Assembly (NCBI GenBank): GCA_003153555.1
Contig: PLZS01000082.1
Coordinates: 83,816-147,815 of the forward strand
Length of the DNA stretch: 64,000 nucleotides
Source: Candidatus Melainabacteria bacterium
GTDB taxonomy: Bacteria; Cyanobacteriota; Vampirovibrionia; Obscuribacterales; Obscuribacteraceae
Direction of reading: 5' to 3'
A program made the translations under genes and the position numbers. Below, in pieces: positions 54,249-62,274 of this stretch; within the stretch, counting starts at the first letter, position 1, and each line of letters starts with the position of its first letter. The notes beneath the pieces are model-generated. The model saw nothing but the letters and a program-made list of their open reading frames with translations, ran no database searches and had not been told where the DNA came from.

Positions 54249-55754
54249 TTGAATGATCGAAAACACCACGAAGATAGCGGAACGCGCATCGCTCATGAGA
54301 TCGAGGCTAAACTGGGTCATGGTGACAAAGTTCATTCGACGCTGCACGATGAATTGCATAAATTACAGAAGCAGGATTCGCATCATGGAGTTGTGAACTC
54401 CGGCAAGTTCCAGCATGACGTGCACACCGTCGAAAGTAAGCTGCACAAAGACGGATATTTGCCCAATCTCCATATCTCAGTGGATCACAAATCTCACATC
54501 ATTCTTCAGCACATCAAGCATCATCCCAAAGACCCGTCGGAGCACACGCCCGGCAGTAACGACCACCACAAAAAGGACCAAGTAAAACATCCAGCAACCA
54601 ACGGCGAACACCACGCCGATGGTCACGACAAGTCGCAACCAAAGCCGCTTGCTCGGCCGGAACAAGATCCAGGCAGCAGGAAGGAATTGAAAATTCCGCT
54701 GCCGCCTCCGAAACCAACACTAGATTGCCGCCCGGCCCCGTATCCCGCCTCGGATCAAAATGTTATTCCGAATCGGGATCCTAATTCAGGGCGCGATTTT
54801 GTCCCCAACCGTGATCCTAGTGCTGGGCGCGATGTTGTTCCTTACCGTGAAGAGAATCCATTTCGCCTGCCTCCAAATGATCAAATTGGAAACCGCTTGG
54901 TGCCATTCGATCAAGGCGGCGAACCTATTAAAAACAGCGGTGAGTTTAGAGAGATGCATCTAGAGAATCGCTCGGCAGCTCATGCTGACGCAGACGCGTT
55001 GGTCTATGTTCGAAAGGATTTCGATCCAAGCAAACCTGTTCATCTGGTTGTTTACAATCACGGTTTCGAAAGCACCGTTACTAATGCCTTGCAACGAAAT
55101 CAGATTAAAGAGATGATGTCACAAGCGCAGGCAAACACCGTGCTAGTTCTTCCGGAATGGCAGGCTAACCCCGGTTCTCGCAGTGGTCAGTCTGGAACTT
55201 TTCAACAACAAGACAAATTCACCAAAATGGTTCAAGAAATGATGCAGAAGACTCCTGCATTGCGAGGCGCGTCCTTAAACAACGTTGACCGCATCGACAT
55301 CATCGCTCATTCTGCAGGCTACTCTCCAACTGAAGCGGAAATCTACAAAAATCCAGCAATCTCCGGGAAAGTTCACAGCATCACCCTTCTTGATTCGCTC
55401 TATGATCGCCATGGCTTTGACAAATGGCTAGGGGACAACATAAGTGACTTGAGTTCGGGACGCAAACAATTCTACAATTTTTCCAACAGCTCCACTGCCA
55501 CCAACAGCAGAGAACAAGCTAAGCTAGTCGCTTCAATGCTGCATAACAAGCGCTTGCCTACAAACAATTACATCGCGGACTACGGCAACAGCAGCCGCGG
55601 CGAAGTAGCTAGGCACGGCGCTGAAATGGCGGAACGATCAATCGTATTCGCCTCAACATCTACCAGGCATGGAGAAATTCCAGGCAAATACATTGGAGCC
55701 ACTCTCGCCGCTCTCAATCCGGAACGTTCTCAGGTGCCGTTCTTCACCTCATAA
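54249..55754 (+). CDS. Alpha/beta-hydrolase domain protein with disordered N-terminus
   Basis: The protein has 501 residues from TTG 54249, with AAGGG about 9 bp upstream. The first ~240 residues are His/Lys/Asp-rich or Pro-rich with short repeats (NRDPNSGRD, NRDPSAGRD) and probably disordered. The C-terminal half is an alpha/beta hydrolase: an oxyanion strand HLVVYNHGFES, the nucleophile elbow IIAHSAGYSP (A-H-S-A-G instead of GxSxG), an acidic site in LLDSLYD, and a possible His in TRHGEIPG. A lipase or esterase role is likely, but the altered elbow leaves the substrate open. It lacks a signal peptide. Confidence 0.7.
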   Translation: MNDRKHHEDSGTRIAHEIEAKLGHGDKVHSTLHDELHKLQKQDSHHGVVNSGKFQHDVHTVESKLHKDGYLPNLHISVDHKSHIILQHIKHHPKDPSEHTPGSNDHHKKDQVKHPATNGEHHADGHDKSQPKPLARPEQDPGSRKELKIPLPPPKPTLDCRPAPYPASDQNVIPNRDPNSGRDFVPNRDPSAGRDVVPYREENPFRLPPNDQIGNRLVPFDQGGEPIKNSGEFREMHLENRSAAHADADALVYVRKDFDPSKPVHLVVYNHGFESTVTNALQRNQIKEMMSQAQANTVLVLPEWQANPGSRSGQSGTFQQQDKFTKMVQEMMQKTPALRGASLNNVDRIDIIAHSAGYSPTEAEIYKNPAISGKVHSITLLDSLYDRHGFDKWLGDNISDLSSGRKQFYNFSNSSTATNSREQAKLVASMLHNKRLPTNNYIADYGNSSRGEVARHGAEMAERSIVFASTSTRHGEIPGKYIGATLAALNPERSQVPFFTS

Positions 55755-55771
55755 AACTACTTTCTTCAATG

Positions 55772-55789
55772 ATACCAAATCCGGTGTCC
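55772..55789. repeat. Dispersed intergenic palindrome, copy 5
   Basis: GATACC and GGTGTC (one T.G pair) flank the spacer AAATCC. It lies between the convergent hydrolase and unknown-family genes, 18 bp after the hydrolase stop. Confidence 0.5.
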
Positions 55790-55892
55790 TATATGCTTTA
55801 GTATTAAAAACCATGAAAACAAGGGACGGGGTCTAAGCCCGCCACCTTGCCTCCATATCAACCCTTGAGCTGAGCTCGCGGGTCAATGATTA

Positions 55893-56957
55893 CTACGGAA
55901 ACAGCTTCTTCGCAGCGTCGTGCAAAGGCTGGTACATCCACAGATTTTGCTGACCGATGTTGTCTTGCGGCCATTTTGGTCCGTGCATGTTGAGTTCCTC
56001 GGGAATGAGGTCCTCTCGCAGACTCTGCAAAACGCAGACCCATGATTCCTGCTGGCGAGTCAGAGTGGCGCCTGCAGCTTTGATGCGCTTGATGCCTTCA
56101 GCGAGTTCCCCGACAATCTTCGCTTGCGCGGGATCGACGCAACTGTAGCCGAATGCCAAGGTCCACATCGCCACGTGATAGTGACTGGGAGCGTTCTGAA
56201 TGAAATCGTAGCCGACTGATTTTGCGACGCGGGCGAACCCAGGCAAAAGCAGCTTACTAACATCCGGAATTGGATTCGAATTCTGCCCGGGCGAACGCTT
56301 GGTGGTCCAAGCGCGATTGAACAGCTTCAAAAACAACTCAGGTCGGTCGAGAAAGGTGAATGGCTTCTCGACAAACTGGTCGAACTCGGCGTCGCCAGAG
56401 GCGTCGACGATGCGCGAACCAGGCATGAAGCAGTAAGCGGAAAGCTCGACGGCAGACGCCTCGATCGCTTTTCCGTTCACTGACAAACGGCTGTTGTACT
56501 TCGGGTCGTCAAACTCGAAGTCCAGCAAAGCCGTATCGTTTGCACGCTTGGTTCCATCGAAACGACGGTCGCGAAGCGCGCACATAAAAATCAGCTCGGC
56601 TTTACCCTTCTTGTAATCACCAAACCATCCGAACGCTTTCACCTTGACACCATCGCGCTTCACAACGAAGGCACCGTTGGCGGTTCGATAAATCGTCTCG
56701 TGGTAGGGCATGCGGACAAAACCGCTTTTCCCACCGTAGAGAAGGTGATTGTTCAGATTGGAGACACGGTCACCCGGAAACTCACCCTCGACGTCTTCTC
56801 TGGTACCTCGTGTGAAGTCCAAGATATCGCCGAGAAGAGCTCTCGTCATGGGGGTGAACAAGTCGATCCAAATCTGTTCGTCGGTAATCAAAGTAGTCGG
56901 AGTAATTCCGAGAGACTCAAGCACATTGAATCTTTGGAAGTTGAATTTCCTGCTCAT
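55893..56957 (-). CDS. Unknown-family protein, first of a tandem pair
   Basis: The protein has 354 residues. It aligns along its whole length with the gene at 57102-58148 (shared EGEFPGDRVSNLN, YGGKSGFVR, GAFVVKRDGVK, ALRDRRFDGT-ANDTAL, PGSRI-DA, TKRSPGQ, HYHVA-W, IGQQNLWMYQPL patterns). No domain is recognised and there is no signal peptide. Codons are biased towards G/C in third positions, unlike neighbours, which suggests strong expression or foreign origin. The tandem pair is unlikely to be a chance open frame because the encoded proteins are conserved while the DNA differs. Confidence 0.75.
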   Translation of the reverse strand: MSRKFNFQRFNVLESLGITPTTLITDEQIWIDLFTPMTRALLGDILDFTRGTREDVEGEFPGDRVSNLNNHLLYGGKSGFVRMPYHETIYRTANGAFVVKRDGVKVKAFGWFGDYKKGKAELIFMCALRDRRFDGTKRANDTALLDFEFDDPKYNSRLSVNGKAIEASAVELSAYCFMPGSRIVDASGDAEFDQFVEKPFTFLDRPELFLKLFNRAWTTKRSPGQNSNPIPDVSKLLLPGFARVAKSVGYDFIQNAPSHYHVAMWTLAFGYSCVDPAQAKIVGELAEGIKRIKAAGATLTRQQESWVCVLQSLREDLIPEELNMHGPKWPQDNIGQQNLWMYQPLHDAAKKLFP

Positions 56958-56998
56958 AAGCGGGTCCTCATAATTCGGTTAATGGGCATCGCAAAGCT

Positions 56999-57016
56999 GA
57001 CACCAGATTCGGTGCC
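56999..57016. repeat. Dispersed intergenic palindrome, copy 6
   Basis: GACACC and GGTGCC flank the spacer AGATTC. It lies 42 bp upstream of the start of the first unknown-family gene, between the tandem paralogues. Confidence 0.5.
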
Positions 57017-57101
57017 AGCCTGGCGATTCCCGACTCGGTTACCGGCTTAGAAGGCCAGCGCGCTGAGGTCGTAGCGCTCAAAAACCGAACGTTTGTATTA
57101 A

Positions 57102-58148
57102 TTACGGCGGCGTCAAAAGCCCGCGCGCTTTGTCAGTGAGCGGCTTGTGCACCCACAAACACTGCTGTCCAAGGTTGTCTTGCATCCAGGTCGGCCCATT
57201 CATGTTCAGCCCCTCAGGGATGCGCTCAACAGGCAAGTTCTGGACGACACAAGCCCAGGACTGTTGAGTTCTGGTGAGCGGATATCCAGCGGCACGAATA
57301 CTGGCGAGCCCCACCTGGATCGCTGCGAACATCTGAGCCTGTGCAGCGCTCGAGAATACATAGCCACCAGACTGTGCCCATTTCGCAACGTGGTAGTGGC
57401 TCGCAGCCATCTCAATCACGTCATAACCATGCGCCCTGGCGATCCGCTCGAAGCCCGGCAGCGAGTGACTGGCGACGTCCTTAATGGGGGCAGCAAACTG
57501 GCCGGGTGAACGCTTGGTGTTCCAGGCGCGCTTGAAATAGGTCAAGAACAGGTCAGGACGGTCCAAGAACGAGAATGGGCTGGCTACGAACCGGTCGAAC
57601 TCGGGCTCACCAGTAGCGTCAAGAATACGTGAGCCAGGCATGAAGCCGTAGATGGAAAGCTCGACAGACTTCAGCTGCGGATGCAGAGGGGTGTTGAATT
57701 TCGGATCATCGTAGGGAAACTCAACCAGGGCAGTGTCATTGGCTCGAACAGTGCCGTCAAAACGCCGATCGCGCAAAGCAGCCTTGAGGATGAGCTCAGG
57801 ACTTCTTCCGGTCTCGCCGTACCAACAGAACGCTTCAAACTTGACACCGTCACGCTTGATGATGAACGCACCATTTAGCGTCTTGTAGTAACTGTAAGCA
57901 TACGGAAACCGCACAAACCCAGTCTTGCCACCGTACAGGCGATGGTCATTCAGGTTTGAGACTTCGTCACCAGGAAATTTTCCTTCCATGGTATCGAGTG
58001 TCTCGGGTGCGGCTTGCGAAAGAATCGGGCCAAGCAGGCCTTTCACTGTCGGAGTCACCAGATGGGTCCAGATTTCAAAATCTGAGGCCATGCAGATTGG
58101 CGTGATACCAAGCTGTTCGGCGACATCCAAGTTCGGGAACTTGAACAT
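57102..58148 (-). CDS. Unknown-family protein, second of the tandem pair
   Basis: The protein has 348 residues and matches the preceding gene in order and spacing of conserved blocks (MEGKFPGDEVSNLN, YGGKTGFVR, GAFIIKRDGVK, ALRDRRFDGT, PGSRILDA, TKRSPGQ, HYHVAKW, LGQQCLWVHKPL). Conserved charged and aromatic residues, including repeated RRFDGT and SPGQ, suggest a folded soluble domain of about 340 residues. It has no signal peptide or membrane segment. Codon bias towards G/C matches its partner. Function is unknown. Confidence 0.75.
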   Translation of the reverse strand: MFKFPNLDVAEQLGITPICMASDFEIWTHLVTPTVKGLLGPILSQAAPETLDTMEGKFPGDEVSNLNDHRLYGGKTGFVRFPYAYSYYKTLNGAFIIKRDGVKFEAFCWYGETGRSPELILKAALRDRRFDGTVRANDTALVEFPYDDPKFNTPLHPQLKSVELSIYGFMPGSRILDATGEPEFDRFVASPFSFLDRPDLFLTYFKRAWNTKRSPGQFAAPIKDVASHSLPGFERIARAHGYDVIEMAASHYHVAKWAQSGGYVFSSAAQAQMFAAIQVGLASIRAAGYPLTRTQQSWACVVQNLPVERIPEGLNMNGPTWMQDNLGQQCLWVHKPLTDKARGLLTPP

Positions 58149-58607
58149 AGGCGTTGTCTCGTTTCGGGTAAGCCTGTGTCCAGCAAGTGGTGGTTCTTCT
58201 CGAGAAGTCCGCTATCACGTGCTAGTCACTGGATGGTTATCGACCGTTGAGCACAGTCGGTTGTCAGAATGTAAGTAGTCAAAACCGTGTCACCACAAAA
58301 TCGCTGTGAGACCAGTTGGAATAGGCGCTTAACTAAGGAGCTTTAAAGAAAGTGTGAAAAAAGCCTAGAAGAAGTGAGTTAAAAGAAACACCTAAGACTA
58401 ATGACAAGAATGATTAAGATGCAATTATCATGACAACCAAATTTGGCACCAGCTTTCGCCAATGGAGACGGGAAATTTGGTACTTGATATGACAGATTAT
58501 GACGCTGCCTGCGTTTCGGTATCACGCAGAAAAAAAGTAACGCTAGCTAGCGCAATAAACAAGCGTGCGAAACCACGACAAGATAACGTTCTCGGCTGAT
58601 TATGTGA
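58149..58607. other. Non-coding stretch upstream of the tandem pair
   Basis: These 459 bases lie between the start of the second unknown-family gene and the 3' end of the opine-dehydrogenase-like gene. They hold an inverted pair AACCAAATTTGG (58435-58446) and AAATTTGGT (58473-58481) and no coding frame. Nothing else was recognised. Confidence 0.45.
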
Positions 58608-59798
58608 TTAAGCGTTAATGAGTTCGACGATCTCTTCCACGTCGAAACCCAGCAGTCCCAGGTCGCTTAGCGTGCGTCCGTTCTTTGGCAGATCAGTTCG
58701 CGAAACTGTGGAAGCTAGCTGAATGACGCTATTTATCACAGGAACCGGCGTTCTTGACAAGCGCGCAAGTTCGGAAATCAGCACCAGTGTTTCACACACA
58801 TCACGCTTAAGGATGTCAACAGCCATCTCTACGGGGATCGAGTCACTGCTAGTTTGCTCAGACAAGCTCTGAACAAGCAGGCTGCGAGCGACGCTAATTA
58901 GCGCCTGATCCAAACAATCAGCATCTTCGGCACCAGAAAAATCGTTCAGCGTGTCAAAGAAATTATGCACGATGCACTTGAAAACCTTTGCTAGTGCTTG
59001 CAGCTCAGTTTCCATCGCCACCACAAGTGATGTCAGAGAAGGATTGATGCTATTAGAAATGCAGTCTAACTCTTTGCCCCGTGCACCCAGAACTGCGAAC
59101 AGTAAAAGCGCTGGACGAATCAACCTTTCTACTTCAGAAAAACCGCGTTCCAATACGTTCGAACATGGAACCAATTCACGAGAGAGCGTGTTCGCTATTT
59201 CCAGCCCGCGGCGAGTCTCATTGCGAGAGTTGCCGCATACACTAATTTTGTCGCGCTGACCCGTTATCAGCAAGACACCGCCTTCGATCTTTGCATGATC
59301 AAAGAGGCCGCCGAGTTCGATAATGTTCAGCTGTAAGTCGTCTTTGACGCACTTAATGCGGTTAGCAAACTCAAGCCCACCTGCGACAGGCGCATTGACC
59401 AAGTAAATCGTTTGTCCATTTTTCAACATAGGAGCAAGCAGCTTCGCGAGCACACCATATTCGGTGGCAGGAGCAGCCACTACAACCGCTTCGGCATTTC
59501 CCAACGCGGTCTTGCAATCGTCACTAACCACAGCGAAGGCTGTCTTGGACCTGAAGTCGCTGACAGTTGCGCCGCGTTCTCTGATCTCAAATTCGAGAGG
59601 CAACTGCCTGCTTTGAGTCGATTTTTCCCGAGGCGACCAGATTCTGAGATTCTGTCGTCCACCGGATAAAATACATCCCGCCGCTAAACTAATCGCGCCA
59701 TCACCGATGATGCAAAGCTCGCTCGTTTGAATGTTGATCTGAGCAAGTGACTGAAAACTCGGATAAATCGTAGATTGAGACTGGGCCGATACCAGCAT
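58608..59798 (-). CDS. NAD(P)-dependent opine/octopine dehydrogenase-like protein
   Basis: The protein has 396 residues. The Rossmann part begins IIGDGAISLAAGCIL (a GxGxxx variant) with an acidic/basic second strand and continues VVVAAPATEYGVLAKLL. The C-terminal helical domain matches the octopine/opine dehydrogenase family (HNFFDTLNDF, then ETLVLISELARLSRTPVPVINSVIQLAS). Opine dehydrogenases reductively couple amino acids with 2-oxo acids; ketopantoate reductases belong to the same superfamily. A His in the usual catalytic site is not confidently placed. It diverges from the KARI-like gene. Confidence 0.8.
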   Translation of the reverse strand: MLVSAQSQSTIYPSFQSLAQINIQTSELCIIGDGAISLAAGCILSGGRQNLRIWSPREKSTQSRQLPLEFEIRERGATVSDFRSKTAFAVVSDDCKTALGNAEAVVVAAPATEYGVLAKLLAPMLKNGQTIYLVNAPVAGGLEFANRIKCVKDDLQLNIIELGGLFDHAKIEGGVLLITGQRDKISVCGNSRNETRRGLEIANTLSRELVPCSNVLERGFSEVERLIRPALLLFAVLGARGKELDCISNSINPSLTSLVVAMETELQALAKVFKCIVHNFFDTLNDFSGAEDADCLDQALISVARSLLVQSLSEQTSSDSIPVEMAVDILKRDVCETLVLISELARLSRTPVPVINSVIQLASTVSRTDLPKNGRTLSDLGLLGFDVEEIVELINA

Positions 59799-59819
59799 TG
59801 TTGTCCCCCGGTTAAAAAA

Positions 59820-59831
59820 GGCACCGTATAT
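59820..59831. repeat. Half copy of the dispersed palindrome
   Basis: The reverse complement of this site reads ATATACGGTGCC, identical to the right half of copy 1 at 2123-2134. The second arm is missing. It lies 22 bp upstream of the opine-dehydrogenase-like start. Confidence 0.35.
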
Positions 59832-59995
59832 GACAGCACCGCATCAGGCAAATTTCCAACATATACATTGGGTAACAACGCCTGGGCAACACCACATCAG
59901 CATAGACACGAAGTAATCGGAACACAAGACCAAACGATCAGGTTTAACCTGATTTGTAATGAAGGTATTACCGAATGCTTTAATGTTTGCCGGCT

Positions 59996-60029
59996 GAAGA
60001 CGGGAAGCCCTTGCTAACAGCAGGTCTTC
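59996..60029 (+). promoter_or_regulatory. Predicted three-way-junction RNA structure in KARI-like leader
   Basis: GAAGAC (59996-60001) can pair with GTCTTC (60024-60029), extended outwards by wobble pairs. Inside lie two short hairpins, GGG/CCC (60002-60004 with 60008-60010) and TGCT/AGCA (60012-60015 with 60019-60022). The result is a compact three-way junction about 107 bp before the KARI-like start codon. It matches no riboswitch class that I can name. Confidence 0.35.
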
Positions 60030-60136
60030 GGTTGTGACTGATTTCACCACATCGTGTTTCATTCGACATATAATTCGTCATCTATATCAAAACGCTTAAC
60101 GCTGGTGTTCACAACCATATCCGAATGGAGCATTTA

Positions 60137-61120
60137 ATGGCCAAAATTTATTACGACGCTGATATTGCGCTTGACACATTGAAAAATCTAACCTTCGGAA
60201 TAATTGGCTACGGCAATCAAGGACGCGCTCAGGCGCTCAATCTGAGAGATAGCGGTCTGCCGGTCAGAATAGGCGCGAGAAAAAATGGCGAAGCATTTTT
60301 GCGAGCCGCGAATGATGGCTTCGCGCCGGAAAGTATCGAGTCGGTCACCGCAAATTGCGATGTGCTCGTGTTGCTTTTACCAGATGAACATGTGCCTTCT
60401 GTATATAGCGCTCAAATAGAACCCCACCTAAATGCTGATAAAGTCTTTGTTTTCGCACACGGCTTTTCTGTGCACCACAAAACAATTCGATTGCCGGAAT
60501 ATTCTGATTTGTTGCTAGTGGCGCCCACTGGACCCGGCCGGCAATTGCGGTCGCTATTTCAAGAAGGAAAAGGACTTCCCGCTCTTGTCGCTGTCGAGCA
60601 AGACGTTTCTGGACTGGCTTGGCAGCGCTGTCTTGCCTACGCCGGAGCAATTGGATGCACACGCGCCGGCGTAGTAAAAACAACCTTTGCAGAAGAAACA
60701 GTAACCGACTTATTTTGTGAGCAAGCAGTGTTGTGCGGAGGCGTTCCTGCTCTGATCCAAGCTAGTTTCAATACGCTTGTACAAGCAGGTTATCAGCCGG
60801 AGTTAGCATATATATCTTGCCTCAAAGAAGTAAAGTTGATCGCCGATTTGTTATTCGAACATGGCATTGATGGGATGCGCAAGTCGATCTCCAGCACTGC
60901 GCAGTATGGCTCGGCAATTACTGGTCCAGAGCTAGTCGATGGGCGCACTAAGAACAACCTTGAAGGCGCGTTAAAGCGCATAGAAAGTGGAGCGTTTGCC
61001 AAACAATTTTTAGCAGAGGCAGCAATTGGTGCACCAACAATCAAAGCGCTTTTGCAGTCCGAAAACAATTCACGCATGGCCCGCATCGGTCGCGAATTGA
61101 GTGAGAAGCTGATGTTTTAG
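60137..61120 (+). CDS. Ketol-acid reductoisomerase-like protein (divergent KARI)
   Basis: The protein has 327 residues from ATG 60137, with GGAG 6 bp upstream. The N-terminal NADP domain (KNLTFGIIGYGNQGRAQALNLRDSG) and the body (AHGFSVHH, EETVTDLFCEQAVLCGG, LVQAGYQPELAY) follow class I KARI closely. Two usually fixed residues differ: APKGPG is APTGPG, so the catalytic-region Lys is Thr, and FECLHE is ISCLKE, so one metal-ligand Glu is Ser; AEYG is AQYG. The substrate is therefore probably not acetolactate. The convergent overlap with panC and the KARI-like activity on ketopantoate known in other bacteria make pantoate formation a reasonable guess. Confidence 0.78.
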   Translation: MAKIYYDADIALDTLKNLTFGIIGYGNQGRAQALNLRDSGLPVRIGARKNGEAFLRAANDGFAPESIESVTANCDVLVLLLPDEHVPSVYSAQIEPHLNADKVFVFAHGFSVHHKTIRLPEYSDLLLVAPTGPGRQLRSLFQEGKGLPALVAVEQDVSGLAWQRCLAYAGAIGCTRAGVVKTTFAEETVTDLFCEQAVLCGGVPALIQASFNTLVQAGYQPELAYISCLKEVKLIADLLFEHGIDGMRKSISSTAQYGSAITGPELVDGRTKNNLEGALKRIESGAFAKQFLAEAAIGAPTIKALLQSENNSRMARIGRELSEKLMF

Positions 61121-61983
61121 GGGTTCACCACAAGGTTATCGATTAATCTTACGTCACCGTATTTAGCGGCAACTAAAATCCGGCACGGTGCTTGCGGATC
61201 AGAAACAGGCTGCAGAGTGCGAGGATTACAACACTCCAGGTACTGCAGTGTGACATCGTCTAACGAAGTGATCCTTGACTTAGCAATAGCAACAGCTGCT
61301 GATATGGATGTTCCGCTTAAGATCGCCGATTTGGCCTCCGAGAGCGCCGCATACAATGTAGGCGCTAATTTTCTTTGCGCCTCAGAAAGATAGACGTTTC
61401 TTGAGCTCAAAGCCAATCCATCTTCTTCTCGCATGGTTGGCACGCCGATTATTTTGACGTTCATATTTAAATCATCAGCCATATGCTTGATCACCTGCAA
61501 CTGCTGATAGTCCTTTTCGCCGAAGAAGGCACAGTCCGGTTGCACGATATTGAAAAGCTTGTTCACTACAGTAGCGACGCCGATAAAATGTCCAGGGCGA
61601 AATGCACCACATAGCCCGGAAATGAGTTGGGCAGGAGGCTGAACAGTAGTCGTTTCAGTCTCTCCCTGAGGATAAATGATGTCGATGGACGGATGGAAGA
61701 CTGCGTCTACACCAAATTTTTGACAGATTAAGAAGTCTTGCTCCAAAGACCGCGGATACTTACCAAAGTCTTCGTTAGGTCCAAACTGCAAAGGATTGAC
61801 GAAAATTGAAACGATCACCTGGTCGCAAGTTTTGCGGGCCGTGTCAACAAGTGCCATATGCCCTTCGTGGAGCGCCCCCATGGTGGGCACAAAACCCACC
61901 GTCCGCCCGGACGTCTTAGTACGCCACGACTCCACCTGCGTGACCGTCGTGGCGATTTCAAAACTAAGGGCTGGTTTGCCCAT
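61117..61983 (-). CDS. panC: Pantothenate synthetase
   Basis: The protein has 288 residues. Family motifs are clear: FVPTMGALHEGHMALV (HIGH-type ATP site), IFVNPLQFGPNEDFGKYPR, the FFGEKDYQQLQVI segment, and LALSSRNVYLS (KMSKS-like). It joins pantoate and beta-alanine with ATP to give pantothenate, a coenzyme A precursor. The size fits the family. The ATG start follows GGGAAATTTCG. Its 3' end overlaps the convergent KARI-like gene by 4 bp. No panB or panD is seen in the window. Confidence 0.96.
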   Translation of the reverse strand: MGKPALSFEIATTVTQVESWRTKTSGRTVGFVPTMGALHEGHMALVDTARKTCDQVIVSIFVNPLQFGPNEDFGKYPRSLEQDFLICQKFGVDAVFHPSIDIIYPQGETETTTVQPPAQLISGLCGAFRPGHFIGVATVVNKLFNIVQPDCAFFGEKDYQQLQVIKHMADDLNMNVKIIGVPTMREEDGLALSSRNVYLSEAQRKLAPTLYAALSEAKSAILSGTSISAAVAIAKSRITSLDDVTLQYLECCNPRTLQPVSDPQAPCRILVAAKYGDVRLIDNLVVNP

Positions 61984-62274
61984 CGAAATTTCCCAATAGT
62001 ATGGAAGTGACGGGATCGATTTTAACGCCCCTGAAGCCGCCTAGTCTTCAACGGACGCGGCAATTGAAGATAGATTGCGCAGCGCGTTTGGATTTAAGGT
62101 TGGACTACGTAATTCACGTATTGCTTCCGTGAAACCACGGATATAACATTACTTCGAATCGCCCTTATCCATATCCATATCCAAATGTTTAGCCCGCAAA
62201 GCCTTGTTTAGCGTGCTAACCAACAGACCGTCGCAGATCGCGCACAGATTTTTCGTGTCTTGAGGTTTAACTAA
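61984..62274. other. Intergenic region upstream of panC and the repeat-rich gene
   Basis: These 291 bases should hold the divergent promoters of panC (leftward) and the large repeat protein (rightward). A short CCGTG/CACGG hairpin occurs at about 62128. No gene was recognised. Confidence 0.4.

Noticed and set aside
59445..59470. Palindrome-like CACACC-ATATTC-GGTGGC as another dispersed copy
   Set aside because: It lies inside the opine-dehydrogenase-like coding frame and its arms are imperfect, so it may be coincidence.
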